Source: Brasenia schreberi
Taxonomy: Eukaryota > Streptophyta > Magnoliopsida > Nymphaeales > Cabombaceae
Assembly: GCA_036023115.1 (NCBI GenBank)
Contig: JAYKKT010000055.1
Location: 11,662,501-11,726,500, forward strand
DNA length: 64,000 bases
Direction of reading: 5' to 3'
Shown: positions 11,500-25,400 of the stretch, piece after piece
Numbering within the stretch: the stretch's first letter is position 1
How the letters are laid out: every line of letters begins with the position of its first letter
The notes under the pieces: model-generated
What the model was told of the DNA's origin: nothing
Database searches by the model: none
The model's input: only the letters and a program-made list of their open reading frames with translations
Position numbers and translations under genes: made by a program

Positions 11500-11992
11500 T
11501 TCTCCTTTTAACTTGCACTTCTCACTGCATTTAGATTGTCAACCATAAAATGATGTATTCTATGTCTCATTCAGCTATAAACTTCAGAAGTCAGTCTTGC
11601 AACTTGATATTTCTTAGTGACATTGTATACATGTTTACATCAAGTTTATATGATCTATTGGTTTCACTAATCCTGGTTAAAAAGTCATTGCCTCTAGAAT
11701 AAACTAAATAAAAATTAGGAAATTTATAAAAGTATTATATGATTTTTATTTTAATGTTTTCGGACCTAAATTTCTCATTTAATAAAATCGAGACTTCATG
11801 TTTCCACCATTAATAAGAAAAGACCTTTATCCTAGAGACGTAAGTTTTTACTCACATGGCATCAACATAGACATGTTGACATGGTACTTATGCTATGTCA
11901 ATTACCACGTAAGCTTATGGTAGATATAAAGTTGTGGTCTTAGTTTATATTTATTATTGTAATTAGTATTTAAATATAAATTAAATACATAT
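11500..11992. other. 3' flank of the DUF3007-like gene
   Basis: Probable 3' UTR followed by AT-rich sequence. No other gene is seen before the RTE remnant that starts near 11993. Confidence 0.5.
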
Positions 11993-13690
11993 TAACAACA
12001 ACAACCAAGTCTTTTTCCATACTAGATGAGTAAGCTACATGGATTCTTTGTTTCCATAGAGCTCGATGATGTGCTTAACCATTAACTCAACATAAGCTAA
12101 ATCATACTTTATTGTTTCCTTTCAACACTTTTGTAGTATTCTTTTTTTTAACATTTTTATGATCTTGTTTCTCTTATTTTCTAACAAGAGTTTCTTTTGG
12201 TCGTCTTTTTACGTGTCCAAACCATCTTAATTGATTTTTTCTCATTTTGTTATTTATTAGTGCCTCTCAATTTGTTTATAATAACCTCATTACTTATATG
12301 ATCTCTCTTGTATGATCATTGATCTATCTCAGCATCTTCATTTCTACACATATATCTTTTGTACATGTTGATGATTAACTGCCTAACACTCAGAATCATA
12401 CAACATAGCGCATCTAATTGTTGCCCTATAATATTAATCTTTAATGGTATCTTCTTCTGCCATAGAATCTCGATGCACCTCTGCATTTTAACCAACTGTA
12501 TTAATTCTATGCGTAACATCTCCATCAATTTTTTCATTACTTTGAAAAATTAAATCTAGATATTTAAAACTTTCCTTATGAGAAATGCAATATTTGTCAA
12601 TCTTAATTTTTATATCATTTAAAGTAATTAAATTATCAAACTTACATTCTATATATTTTGTCTTTGATATACGAAGTCAAAAGCCTTTACTTTCTAATAT
12701 TTCTCTTTATAGTTCCAATTTCCTATTAACTTTTTTCTTAGACTCATTCACTAATACAATGTTATTCATGAAGAACATACACTAAGGTACTTTATCTTGA
12801 ATATGTTTTGTTAACTTATCAAAAACTAATATAAATAAATATAGACTTAAAGTTGATCTATAATGTAATCCAATATTAATTTTAAAGATGTTTGTCATTC
12901 CTTCACGAGTCCTCACACATGTTTTTGTTATCATCATACATATCTCTTATAAGATTTATGTATATCAATGAAATATTTTTTTTAAGGTTCTCCAAAGAAC
13001 ATCTTTTGTCACCCTATCGTAATCTTTTTTTAGATCAATAAATAACATGTGAATGTTTTATTTTCTTCTAAAAAGTTCTATAAGTTGTCTCAATAGGTGA
13101 ATCGTTTTAATAATAGATTTGCCTAATTTGAATCCAAATTTGGTCTCTATTGTACTCAATACTTGTCTTAATCTATGTTCATATGGCATAGTAAAATTTA
13201 AAATTACTTTCCTTTCTCATTTAAATCTCCAAAACCATAGTTTTCTTTTTCTCATTTAAATCTCCACAACCATAGTTTCCTTGAGTACTTGATATGATAA
13301 TGTTTCTTTACAAACATATTCATTTAGATCTCCTCTCAAACAAATCATTTTTTTTATGAATTCTTTTAATTATCTTATCTAATTATTTTCTAAATATCTT
13401 CTTTATAATATCTTTTAGTCCTACTTAGGATACATAAGTAAAATTATATTCATAGACTCTATTTCTAATACTAATTTCATCATCATAATTTGATCATGAT
13501 GTCGTTGTATGTCTACCATATTATCATTTAAATTTTTGTTTACAATAATACCAACTCTATTGAAGCCTTTTTTTCTTTAATACCATAATTTAAAACATGT
13601 ATTCTCAATCTCTTTTGCTTTTTCTATAACCTACTTTGTTTCTTATAAATATAAATACAAATCTTTTTTCTAATCATAGGATAGAACAAA
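11993..13690 (-). mobile_element. Decayed RTE-type LINE, minus strand
   Basis: The left edge is the element's 3' end (acaacaacaaccaagtcttt, reverse of the RTE tail AAGGCTTAGTTGTTG). Moving right one meets the reverse-transcriptase C-terminus (about 12300-12560), the FADD region (about 12760), the fingers (about 12960-13180) and then endonuclease (about 13200-13640, with minus-strand NYGCGDLNE-like and HDQIMMMKLVLE segments). The central linker between endonuclease and reverse transcriptase is deleted. Every frame is interrupted, so this is an old copy. Confidence 0.8.
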
Positions 13691-14261
13691 AAAATTAAAA
13701 GAGTGATTTATGACTATGTGGGATATAAAAAAGAAAATGGGTCAAAATACTTTATTTTCATTTATAAAAAATACATTAAGAAGAAGCTTTCAGCCCTAAA
13801 GTTAACTTAGGTCCTAACATGCTCTAACATATTTAGCATTTAGTTCACGGCCGCTTATTTCTAAGGGACCTATGGATTCAATTGTTCATCCTTCGCCCAA
13901 CCCACTATGATAGGTCGCTTTAGAAAATCGGTACAAGGAAGAAAGAGAACAAAAATACATATTTATTAGTAGGTAGATATATCAAAATGGTGTCTCCTTC
14001 AATGTTTTGATATTGCCTAGCTTCCAAACTACGATTAATGAAATAGAATAGTTTGGCCTTAGAATGAAAGCTCTATCTATCACAAAGTAATGAAGACATT
14101 ATTAGAGGAAGAGAGAAGAGTAAGGGAATTGAGAATCATGATGCTAATTATTACATTATTTTATTTTATAGATTAACTTAAAAAATAAAGAAGAGCAACA
14201 TTGTTTTATTTGAGAGATCAGAAATAAGAGATGGGATAAACAAATTTATAGGCCATTGAAT
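13691..14261. other. No gene recognised
   Basis: AT-rich sequence between an RTE remnant and an hAT-family fragment; no domain or clear repeat seen. Confidence 0.35.
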
Positions 14262-14690
14262 CTATGTTATCAATAGTATGCTATAGTGTATTAGCGGTTT
14301 TATGCATGTTATAATAGCTGACATTTTAGCGGCTATCCATGCATGATACTATTAACATTGTTAAGAATCCCTATTGTGTACCACTATAGCGAATTGTTCT
14401 ATTGTTGATAGCATACGGGTCAATCTAATGGATATGGGTTGACTTGATACAACTACCAAATGTATACCTTAATCGATTGATTAGAATAGAGTCTCACCTC
14501 TCTCTTTCTCTTCTATAACTTTTATCATCGCCCCTTGGACACCACCGAACGATAACCCTCTCTCTCTATGTCATGTGACTTTTATAGCCGCCACTCGCCA
14601 CCATGAGACGGTAACCCTCTCTCTATGTTTCTTACGACTTCCATCGTTGCCACCTCTCCACCCCCATTTCCATTGTCCTAATATTGTTTT
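14262..14690 (-). mobile_element. Fragment of the Pack-hAT family (terminal part)
   Basis: Starts with ctatgttatcaatag, the terminal repeat of the intact Pack-hAT at 41682-44450. It continues with the same agcgg/ctatagcg-rich subterminal region, then a gggtcaa block and a pyrimidine-rich tract (reverse of the purine-rich block at 44010-44250). The other end was not identified, so this is one arm of a truncated or diverged member. Confidence 0.6.
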
Positions 14691-14879
14691 CTGTTGCCAA
14701 GGTGCTACTTTAATTTTGAGGACCTATATTTAATTTTTGACAATTTCTTGCATTCTTTGTTTTTCCCTTACTTGAGAGCATGACGGGTGAAATATGGGCT
14801 AGCGCTTCTCTACTTCCTATAACTAAACCTTGTGTCCTTCCAAAATTGTTTCACCTATGAAAATACAAAAGTGGAATCA

Positions 14880-16140
14880 TTTAACTAAAATTTTGATATA
14901 TTTAACAAAAAATAAGATTTTTAATTTTCTTATATCTAGATTTAGTTATCCTAAAATATCTCTATTACCTTCTTTTAAGTTAAACTTTATATAAATCCTC
15001 CCAAATTGTAACTTTTGCTTTACTAATGTCATTCTTTCTTTTCTTTCTTATAAATCTCAAGTTTTATTAGTCTTGTTGGAATAATAATACAGTTTGTAAC
15101 ATGTTCTAATCTTATCTTTCACCACTTTGTTCCACCACTAAACTTCCTTTTGTAATGATATGCCTCTCTTAAATTCATCTAACACATCTTTTGCTACTTT
15201 CTTAATATGTTTAATCATATTATTTTACATATCAAAAGGTGTACCAATATAATTTCAAGCATCTCCTTGAAGATCTTTTTATTTAAATATATATTCTTTC
15301 TCATTTTTAAGGTTTCACAATTTATTTTGAGTAACTCTATGTACTCTTTACTTTATTACAATCTTTCACGTTCTACCATTTTTGGGCAATTAAGCTTTCT
15401 CTTTGAATTGGCTTGTAATCTTTATAACCGGATCTATCTTTTTTCTATAGGCAAAATAATAAATTTGTGCTTGTGGCAAATCACTCTTATAAGTAATTAA
15501 TTCATCTAATTTTCTAAAAATTGTATTAGCTAAAAATAGATAATATGCTATAGCAAAATTTAAAATTTTCTTACCTTCCTCATTTAAATTTCCAAACTCG
15601 TAGTTGCTATGAATGCCTTGATATCTTAATGCCTTTTTACTAACATATTTAATTAGATCTCCTCATAAACAAATCATCTCTCATTGTGAAATATTTTAAA
15701 TTATCTAATTTAACTCTTCAAAAAATACATTCTTTATGCTCTCTTTTAGTCATATCTGGAGTCTATAATCACAAAATATATTTAAAGCTTCTACTCCTAA
15801 TACTAATTTCACTATCAAAATTCGGTCACCATACCATTGTATGTCTAAGATTAATATTTTAAATTTTAGATTAATTTTTTAAATTTTTATTTACAATAAT
15901 ACAAACTCCATTTCGAGTCTTTTCTTTTGTTGGGTATTATAATTTAAAACATGTGTTCTCAATCTTCTCTACTTTTTTTTAACCTACTTTGTTTTGTGTA
16001 AACATAGAATATTAATCTTTCTCCTAATCATAGAATCTACCGTCTCTATTTGCTTACCAATCAATGTTCTAATATTCTAAGTATCAATCAAAATCTTTTT
16101 ATCTAGGGTAGCTTTCTTACCACCAGCATTCGTTCTTGCT
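14880..16140 (-). mobile_element. Decayed RTE-type LINE, endonuclease and linker part, minus strand
   Basis: On the minus strand the order is endonuclease N-terminus (NILCLHKTK-like reading near 15990-16020), the central endonuclease segment near 15770-15840, and then the linker homologous to the KGGVPAQKEAWWWNEVVQNK region of better copies (about 15100-15250). The reverse transcriptase itself is absent. Stop codons are frequent. It is a separate insertion from 11993-13690, because the endonuclease is present in both. Confidence 0.7.
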
Positions 16141-16884
16141 GAAAATATGGAGACCCTCTCTGTAATTTATTGAGTATATTTGGATGGTAATGTAGTGAAA
16201 CTAACTTCTTTATCCACGTCTATTTATGATGTGTGAACCCTTTATGTAATTGATTCATTATATATGTGTGAAGATGTAAAAGTCCTCGTTTACTTTTCAT
16301 TGTATTCGGGCTCTCCAGTACATCACTAAGAGGGAACATCTCAATACAATCTCATAATATCTAGAATCTATAGTGGATAAATCCGACAAGTTTTACATTG
16401 GCTATCAGAAGTCTAACGTTATCCTCTTCCTTTATACGGGCTTGAGACCGAGTTGTATTTATTTCAAGAGCACATGAATTGGAGCTAGATGAGGAATGAC
16501 CTGGCGAGCCTATGGATTTGTCTGAAGTTATATCTTGGAAAGCCTTAATGTAGTCTCCAATTACTATGGTCTCAAATATTTGGTCCCTCTGTTGAACCAT
16601 TTCTGCAACAAAGTTATTCTAGTCTTTGGCAAACTGATAAGGCCAATTTGAGTCGCATGTACCTATGATGAAAATGACTTGAATGATGACGAGTCAAAAC
16701 ATTTAGAGGGACTGAATGAAGACAAAGCAAAAAACCATGTGCCACAGGCAAAAACCTTCCATCTGAGAAGGAGTGGGAGAAAATCCAAGAGGAAACTGTT
16801 ATGATCTCCCCATTCATTGGAATCCCATATATTAGAGAGCATTCACCCAAAGAAGGAAGAAACTCGTTACACTGAGATCTTGAT
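16141..16884. other. Unidentified sequence with a SINE-like segment
   Basis: 16350-16450 shares a block with 46905-46990 and with 1540-1626 (minus-strand aagcccgtataaaggaagag, then a gtaaaacttgtcgga block). This block is linked to an RTE tail at 46847, so it is probably part of a dispersed retroposon. Two short minus-strand open frames (16361-16600 and 16614-16850) resemble no family I recognise. Confidence 0.4.
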
Positions 16885-17317
16885 CAGTGTTGTTCGATAT
16901 ATATCATATCATGTATCGTTTTGTTCCATGATACAATATGTATCATACCATATCGCTTTTTATCGTAATTTAATACTAAAAATTTAAAAAAAATAAGAAA
17001 AATAAAAATATGATAATTGTAAAGAATTCGTATAATGCAAAAATATAGTACATATTTATCATTCACCGTTTAAATATATCATAACCCTGGTTGTGAGCCT
17101 TCCACATACGCCGTAGAGCACCTTGAGAGCTACCTGAGAAAACCTTAAGAGACCCGAAGAAACATGGGTTTTTGTTCAGCGAGGAACCTTTTATAAAGGT
17201 CTCTGGTCACAGGCTGTATCATGCAATATAGGTTGTATTGTACAATAGAACCTGATAAGTAACTTATTGCGATACATGATATGATACGTATGACACAATG
17301 CAATATGGATAACCCTG
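16885..17317 (-). mobile_element. hAT-3, 433-bp non-autonomous hAT (MITE-like)
   Basis: Left end CAGTGTTGTTCGATA matches the right end of hAT-1 read in reverse; the right end is ggataaccctg. The flanking octamers atcttgat (16877-16884) and atcttgac (17318-17325) agree at 7 of 8 positions. It has the same subterminal tatcat/gtatcg motifs and no transposase, only about 100 bases of internal sequence from each end of the larger family members (17130-17220 matches the cctt..gaaacatgggtttttgttc-type region). It depends on a transposase supplied elsewhere. Confidence 0.85.
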
Positions 17318-17639
17318 ATCTTGACATTGAAGCCGTAGACCAACAAAATGAAGAATGGTAGATTCCCTAATCACCGTGATTATGACTGTGACTCATATGT
17401 GTTGCAAGTTGGCAGATATTCTGTGTCTAAACCAGTACAAACAACGAGGTCGTCATAGGGATTTTCAGATATCCACTCTGCATTTCTTGAGCGAGAGGCA
17501 TGATTGTCTGAAGATAATAAGGTCTCATTCCCTTGTCTCAAGAAAAGCTTTCTACTTATATTGCTCAACGACATGATGGAAATTCCAAGATCCGTAAGAA
17601 GTGTCACTAGCCATCTAAGGAAGTGGAATCAGACCTGTG

Positions 17640-19250
17640 TTTTTACCGTTTTCGTAAAAGAAAACTCTGATGAATGAAAAAAAAGGCTACAAATTCGTGC
17701 ACCTAGGACAAGTAGATGTCCTAGTGAAGCCTGATTTTACTTCTGGACGTCAGACCACGATTGGAATCAGGCAATGATTTGACATTTTACTAGAAATCTG
17801 TCCAAATATGGGTTATGTGTGCAACCATACTTTACAATCTCTTTGTAAGACCCCCACATCTATTAGGCATTCGTACTCTATATACAGATTAAGGCATCAA
17901 CCTCGTCCCCAAATCTGTGTATGCTACTGTGTTGTGAAGATGTACATTTAACTTGCTGCAATCGATGATGTCATATTTCAAGCTCGACTATGGAATGAAT
18001 TTTCCACTATCAATGAAGAAAAATATTATACAGATCGGCATGGAGATAGAAGATAAAGAATATCTGTAAGGTTACTCAGCAATCAGTGAATTGCCGGAAG
18101 ATTAGAAATATAAAGAAAAGAGAAGATGGAGATCATTGTTCTCCGTCTATCCAGAATTACATACAAGCCGACAAGGGCAAGGGCAATTTGTACCTACAAA
18201 GGTCCCATCAAGAGTCGAAGAAACTCCACCAGTATTGTCTACAATGAGTAATTTTGAAGAAGATAGATCTCCAAACAGATAATCGTCAAAATGATGATGA
18301 TAGAAAATGGGAAAACATCATCAAAGAAGAATATTTAGGAGAAACTGCATGGCACATTGTAAATGGTGAATGGTCACTAAAAATAGCCTATACCACCACA
18401 ATTCCAGAATATTTCCAACAAAACAATGTGCTTTGCTTAGACATCGAGATGAACGAGGTGTTTGAAAATAGTTCCTGTCCAGCAGAAGATGAACTACGGG
18501 TTGAACGAGTCAAGATGGCTTCAACGTTTGAAGGATGACCATCAACATCTGGGAAGTTTGATGAATTAAAGGAAGAAGAGGACGTTGAAACTAATCCTTG
18601 TGAAACCACAATATACTTTTGATGTCATCCAAATCCTATGAAATAATAACAGATAAATTAGAGAGTCTAAGCTTAGACGATGAAAAATTGCAAGCATGTT
18701 CACAGATGAGGATGTCCAAATATGAAGAAAACGGAAAAAATAGATCAAAAGATGCAGATGAAAGGTACACCACCTATATCAAAAGTTTGGCAAAGAAAGG
18801 TATACCACCTAAATCTTTTTGGAATTCTGAGTTGCACGTTGAAGTCGAAAGAAATAAAACAGATCCCAAAGATGATCACTTCAAACATGTTCGCCATGTA
18901 TTTCCATTACACTGCATAAGAATAACATGCTTAATGAATAATTTGAGGTGGACGGATTTTGAAACTGATCTCTTATCATGGATAATTGAACAAGATATTT
19001 TAGATATCTTAATTCATAGAGGGGAAGCTCTTCCCCAACAAAGTATGAAGGAATTATTTGAATTGGTTGGTTGGATTTGGATAGGAAGGAAATTTGTAAA
19101 AGAAGTTCATTAGAATTTTTTTGGAATTCCTATAAATCATGCTCTACATATGAAGATCTAATTTTAAAAGATATTGTGAATACAAGTTCATACAAGAGGA
19201 ACTACTTGTTACTGAAACAAATACCGAAAAAAGTAAAATCCTGCAGCTTC
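17640..19250 (+). pseudogene. Unidentified cluster of broken plus-strand reading frames
   Basis: Consecutive open pieces in the same direction (about 17680-17760, 18254-18538, 18619-19113, 19071-19253) suggest a decayed protein-coding element of at least 1.5 kb. A short piece near 17695, reading GYKFVHLGQVDVLVKP, is reminiscent of the 30K movement-protein region of endogenous caulimovirid-like sequences, but the downstream pieces showed no reverse transcriptase or zinc-finger match that would confirm it. The longest piece (164 residues) is charged, with no motif I recognise. Treat the viral idea as weak. Confidence 0.3.
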
Positions 19251-20314
19251 TGACCAAAGGATTATGCACCAACCATGAAAGAGTTTTTCATCTGATCATA
19301 AATGAATGACAAAGGGAATCTACTGTTTGTAAATCTAGCCATCTGTATCAAATAATTGCAGATCATATCTGCAATAATGCAACGAATATATTCCATTGAA
19401 ATATATTTGTAAATCCTCTTCACTTTAATAATATAAGAATATATTACTTTGAAAAATGTTTCAAGTCAAGTCCGTTATCAATAGTGGAAGAGGAATATGT
19501 TCTTTTATTGCAACTTTTACAAGTATAAATTGAAGGAGAGGAAGTCCAAGAGGATCATGGGCCATTTGCATTACAAAATCCTCTGATGTTGCTTCCAGAA
19601 TCCAAGTATCCTTGACTCACTTTTAAAACTCTTCTCTCACACTCACCTTTGCTGATGTTTGAGAAGCCTTGTCTTCTTGGAGAACTGGTCCGGAGTTACC
19701 CTCCTTGAATCCCAACTTGGATATAGATGTCTCTATTCTTTTGGCATGCTATCCACCTTGAGTCGAGAACATCAATTTTCCATGTTTTTCACGTTCTTTC
19801 TTTCTCTTGAAACATTTTAACTTTCTGGTTTGAGATGAACAATTGAAGTGATAATTCTCGAATAGCATTTAGTTAAAACCTTTGTCTAATTTTTATCTAA
19901 TCACCAAAAGACTTAAAAGTATAAAAAACTATCAATAAAATCTTACACCCAACATTGGCTTGGACGAAATTTTTAATCCTCGAAAATTGACTTGATAAAA
20001 TGTGAACTTGGTGAAAGAGAATCAATTCTACTTTTCACATAATTGAACCTTGTTCCGCATAAAATGTAGTTTTAGAAAAGGCTATTTTGAAATCAAAATT
20101 ATTTTGAGAAAACTTTAGATTTCAAAATAACTTCTCCTAACCTAGTTCGATAAGAACCCACTTTCGCATATTCGCCTAAAAAGTTAGAGTCATATCCAAA
20201 CCTTTATAAGTTTAAGCTTGTTGGCACACTCACACATGTTTTTTGCAAGCGAAATTTTAAGTCCACATGGGATCAAAAATTTTGTTCATACCAGAAAAAA
20301 TATAAATATATCAA

Positions 20315-20408
20315 ACACTAGAGAAACCACTAGGAAAATGCATATACTCCAAATAAGAGTAACACTAGAGAAACCACTAGGAAAGTGCATATACTCCAAA
20401 AAAAGAGT
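20315..20408. repeat. 47-bp tandem duplication
   Basis: Two adjacent copies of a 47-base unit starting acactagagaaaccactagg, differing at a few positions. Confidence 0.9.
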
Positions 20409-21168
20409 ACTTTAGAAAAAACAAAAATTGAAAGGATACTCAAAGAATTAAACCTCAATGATGATATGGTATTATTTGGCGATTGCTATGTCATTGGAGT
20501 AAATGATAAACTTGCACAACCAAAATAAAAGAAAATTGGTATGTTCAACTTTAGTTACTTCCCTGAATAATGCACATTGGCCTCTAAAAATCCTTTTAGG
20601 ATATATTTTTGAAAATAAATTAGAAACAAAAAGAGGAAGAACTAAGGAATGAAGCTCGTGACCATCAGAAGAGAGATGAATATCTAAGCGGGTAGGACCA
20701 ATTATATCGGGCTTGAGAATGAAATAATTGATTTTGCTAGATCATAAACCTAAGAAGCAAAGGAGAAGGTTGAGATTAGTAGGGAAAGCCACTAAAGACA
20801 GTTGTATGAGGTCAAAAATTTTCTACCTATACCACTTGTCGCATGCTCAAGCCTACCCTATCCAACCATTAGATGTATTCCTTGGAAGGTTTTGACTAAG
20901 TAAAAAGGTTCTTTGGAAAATGATCATGTCGGTACCAATTTGTATGGAGAGGAAGAGTTTCTAGGAAGATTATCTCATCAATAATTTTATAGCCTTCTTG
21001 AGTGGATACGGTAGGGTCAAGAAAGAAATATTTAGAGTTAGCATGTTGGGATACATGGTAACCTGAGTTCAGGATCCTCGATGGAGTTGGATTCCTAGAA
21101 GTCATGACAGTGAGAAATAAAGAATACACTCAATATGTTTTTCACAAGAAATTTGAGATGCAGAGAAA

Positions 21169-21212
21169 GTGTTAGCAATTTTCATAGAAAGTGTTAGCAA
21201 TTTTCATAGAAG
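21169..21212. repeat. 22-bp tandem duplication
   Basis: gtgttagcaattttcataga occurs twice in succession with a 22-base period. Confidence 0.85.
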
Positions 21213-21559
21213 CAGATAGAAAAAGATAAGACATTCATCATGTTTTATAGCTAGAAGAAGTGATATCCCATCGATGTCATTTTGCATTATCCCACATTGT
21301 CATTTGGTTTGAAATATGAAGTGGTGATGTGTTCTTTTACAAGGTGGCAACAAAGAATATTGTGCAACAATAAATGACATTTTAGCTAATCTTGACAGGT
21401 TCCTTGGTGAAATAAAAAGTTAAGGGAAAAGTATAAAAAAATGAAATGACAAATTTGTGTGCAAAAAAAAATGAACATTTTATATCAGCCATTGATAACC
21501 ACTAGTGATGATAAAATCACCATTATAACACCCTCGACTTACCTACATAATCTATCACA

Positions 21560-22480
21560 ATGTCCTCTATAGAGACACTCTCATATTCTTCCAATATTCC
21601 TCGAGGTTGCTATAATCAAGAATGATGGATTGAGCATCCTTCTTGAGAACTTCACCGTTAGAAAGCAATGTATGAAGTTCTTGTGATTCTTGAGTGAGCT
21701 CTCCAAAAGTTGAGACCTTTGTGTTGCGAGCGGTGGATGCATGAAACTATAGAGAGCTAAGATCATATAGTACCTGAGAAGCTTTGACCAATAGTTTATG
21801 GCAACACTGATATTGTTCTTCGAGAGCCAAAATCTCAGCGTAGAGAGTTGATTTCTTATTCTCAAACTCGGTAACACGTGAAGATACCTTTACCAATCGG
21901 GTAGCAAAGCAATAGTGAAGCTCCCTAGCATCAACAACTTATCGAGAAAAGGAACAAATTTGCTCTTGACGATCGATAATGAAAGTAAGTTTGGTTTCAA
22001 CAACTCAAGGATTCTGGTAAGAATCAAGGTATTCACAAATTTTGATGTTGAAACAAGAGACTTCTTCAATTATCCTTCTCAGCTCAAAAGATAGGTATAT
22101 GCCCCAAAGGGTTCATATCATGTGTAGATCACAATCAATCACATTTAGAGTAAAAATAGAAGAAGGAAAGTCTATATGAAGCTATTGGATCATGGAAGAT
22201 AGGATGTCTTGCAATATGATAGAAGAAGACCTATCTAACATAAAGAAAGATGTACTAGAATCATTACTTTATGCTAGAGGTATTCTGGAATTGGGTTGTT
22301 GCTAGGTATAGAAGAGAACGCAGATCCTTCACCAACAACTTTAAGCATAGAATCTTGAATATCATCAATTAGATACTCTATTATGATGAGTTCAAATAGC
22401 ATATTCCTCGCTTTTGGTAATGTTTTGATTCTAGTAGTCCTTGTAGAGAAAGCACTTTTCGAAGTTATTTTCTGCAATTA
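21560..22480 (-). pseudogene. Broken coiled-coil-like reading, minus strand
   Basis: Minus-strand frames contain RVTEFENKKSTLYAEILALE and, after stops, FGELTQESQELHTLLSNGEV and YSNLEEYWKNM, with the regular leucines and charged residues of a coiled coil. A further piece lies at 22274-22477. Such segments occur in the gag-like proteins of some plant retroelements and in many plant proteins, so identity is left open. Several stops make it non-functional. Confidence 0.35.
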
Positions 22481-25400
22481 GGGAGGAGTTGACAAGCGAG
22501 AGTGACTAGTTGAAGAAGTAGAGGAATGTATAGAGAGACATTTGTATCAAGACTTGTAATTATTTCTAGTAGCCTCATCCATGCGATAGTCAGTGAGTCT
22601 CTCTGGATATTCAGAGATCAAGATCTTGGTAATCTCCCTAAGAATAGTTGTCACCAAGAAGAAATTTCTAGCGTCTCATCGGAACAAGGATATGAATCAA
22701 GAAGAACAAAGATGAATCCTCGTTGATTATCCTAAAACAAGTTCTCTCATAGCCGACAATACTTGATGAAATCCTAATTGAGGGGGCAAACAGTATGGAA
22801 GGTAAGGGAGAGCAGTAATTGGGTTAGATAGGGATGACTGAGCAGCACTACAAAATAAGAACCAATGAGAAAAAATTCTCAATAATCTAATTTTGTAGAG
22901 ATCCTCTTTAAATATGGCGGTGGAATTGGAATCAAGAAAGTAAAAATATGAATAAAGAAAAATTACCTCACAAGGGTTGATGTGCCATAATCGAGTAATA
23001 ATCTCTATAGTGAGGCTAAGGTTGGAGGAATGAGGCTTAAAGTAGGTCTTAATGTATTGATAATGATTTGTTAATGGGAGAGATATGAGAATCCGAACTC
23101 AAAGAAGTATAAATGAATCTAAAGCAGAAGAAACAACAACGGACCTCCTACAAGGTGGGTAGAACTATTATTTGAGTGGGCCTCAAGAACATAATTGACC
23201 GAATGATGAACTACGACAAAAAACATGGGAACAAGTGATAGTTTTGTACTCGATATAATACCAAAAATATACCGGTTCCATGAATATAAGTGATTTAATG
23301 ACATAACCAAATAATAAGAAAGCATGATTTTCGTCATCCATCATGTGTCCAGTACCTAAATGTTAATGGATAAAGTCATGTGAAGAAAGTTATAGTATGA
23401 GTTTTGGGGTTGGAAAATTATGATAAACTAAAGAGATAGGGTCAATACTATTGATCGGAAGACGTGTGATTGCCAAAATATCCAGAATGGTGGGAGACAT
23501 CATTCCAAAAGAAAATTAAAAACGATTGTGGAGAAAAATCTAGAAAGACAAGAAAGAATAGAAGAGGTTGCCATCAAATTGTATAATCAGACAAGACAAT
23601 ATGATAAAGTCATAAATACCCCATTGCATCTAGAGGTGAAGTTTTTGGTCTCCAAATCTATCTACCCAATCGATATAGAGTTGATTGGTCATAGGACAAG
23701 AACCAATAAAGTTTGGATAATATCACAAAGCTAGATCAAGAGTTAATTCTATGGTTGGGGATAAGGCAACATCAAAAGAAGATGCCATTAAAGCATGAAG
23801 ACGAAGAACTCTAACAAGAGGTTTTTTCAAAATAGTCTAGAGATACACTAAAGTATGGAAAGAGTCATTGCCTTTGTAGATCCTAATTGCAAATGAAGAG
23901 AATCCCAAGAAATCGTACTAAAGAAGCAAATATGTCAATCCTTTCCTTACATAAAATTAATTTTGGTACGACTCATACCCTCAAGGACTATAGATATGGA
24001 GTAATAGAGGGCATGTATTAATACCAAAAAAATGCAAGAAGGTATATATCAAAAGGTCAAAAGTTTCAAAAAGAAAGGGACACCTGGGTCTTGAAAAGTC
24101 AAGACCTTGAACGTGTGAAAGAGGATCATTACCTTGAGTTGATCATAAAGAATGGATCATAGGTCAATTGACACATCTCAATCAATGTGGCAGCAAAAAG
24201 GGTGACATAAACATAGAAGTGGCTAGTTATCAAGAATCACATCTGAAAAGATTGACATGTTCTTTGTTGGTCATGTGAAAGTTTATAAATAAGTATATGT
24301 AATCAAAGATGGGGATTAGAAAATAAATACCATTGTAGTTCATTTTCCTTTAACCTTCTTAGGAGTAGCAATAATGTATATTCTTGTCTTTTTGAGCATA
24401 CTAAGTGCTTTACCTTTTTACATAACCCTTATCAGTAATAGGATACACACAATCAAATTCTCGAGGACCCATTTCATCACTTGAGTCTTTTTTCTCTTTG
24501 AGAACGAGGGTTAGAGTTCTTTGACACAATCTTATGTCTTCCGGCATTCCAATCTAGTTTAATGTTCTCTACTATTCGAGTGGAACTGTGTCAGCAATAA
24601 GTACAAATTGTAATTTCTAAAAATTACATCAGAGAATCTATTTGACATAAGCAACTCCCTTAGCCACCTCAACACCTCTACATAATTATCCTCTTTTTAT
24701 ACACATGAAAGAAAATGCCAAAGAAAAATTCATATTGGTTGAGTTAGATCCACAACCTCAAGGAAGACATCTTATATATGTGGGTGTCATAATAAAATTA
24801 TTATTAGTTAATATAATTCTCAAAATCCAAAAAAAAAGTATCTTATACGTGCCTGTCGTACATACAACTGAACTCCAACAACTCTAGAAATGCACATAAC
24901 AATTGAATTGGCCAAAAATATATAAGTACAATGTTACTAATCATTCTTATCTAATATGCTCCAATGTCATGTACAATGCAACAATTGTTGGGACAATTTG
25001 GGCACTCTTTAATTCTTTATTTGTTATTCTCCTATTATAAATGTGTCTTGATGTGCCAACATTTAAGTCATCAAGCCATTTCAATGGCAACATCACTTAA
25101 TTTGCTTGTAAATGCATATCCTTTAAGATACAAATCTAAGGGGTGGTTATGAATCTCATTAACCATATTCAACCTCTATGAACCATTTGCTCTACCCTCT
25201 TATAAGTAAAAATGAATATTTCACCTTTTTCATAATAATCGATCAATAACTTCTAATATCAACCTTTTTTTGCTTTTTTATTCGTAGCTTCTTTTGCACT
25301 CAAGTTATTCCTTGCTTCTTACAGCTTTATTTTTCAAATAAAGAATGGTGATAACAATGTTGTGCTTCCTCTTAACGTCTCTTACATACTTAATCAGGTC

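Noticed and set aside
12359..12785. Short plus-strand frames
   Set aside because: Antisense readings of a decayed minus-strand RTE element.
14262..14420. A complete small MITE ending at ttgttgatagcata
   Set aside because: The possible right terminus matches poorly and the octamers cattgaat and cgggtcaa do not agree; treated as one arm of a larger element.
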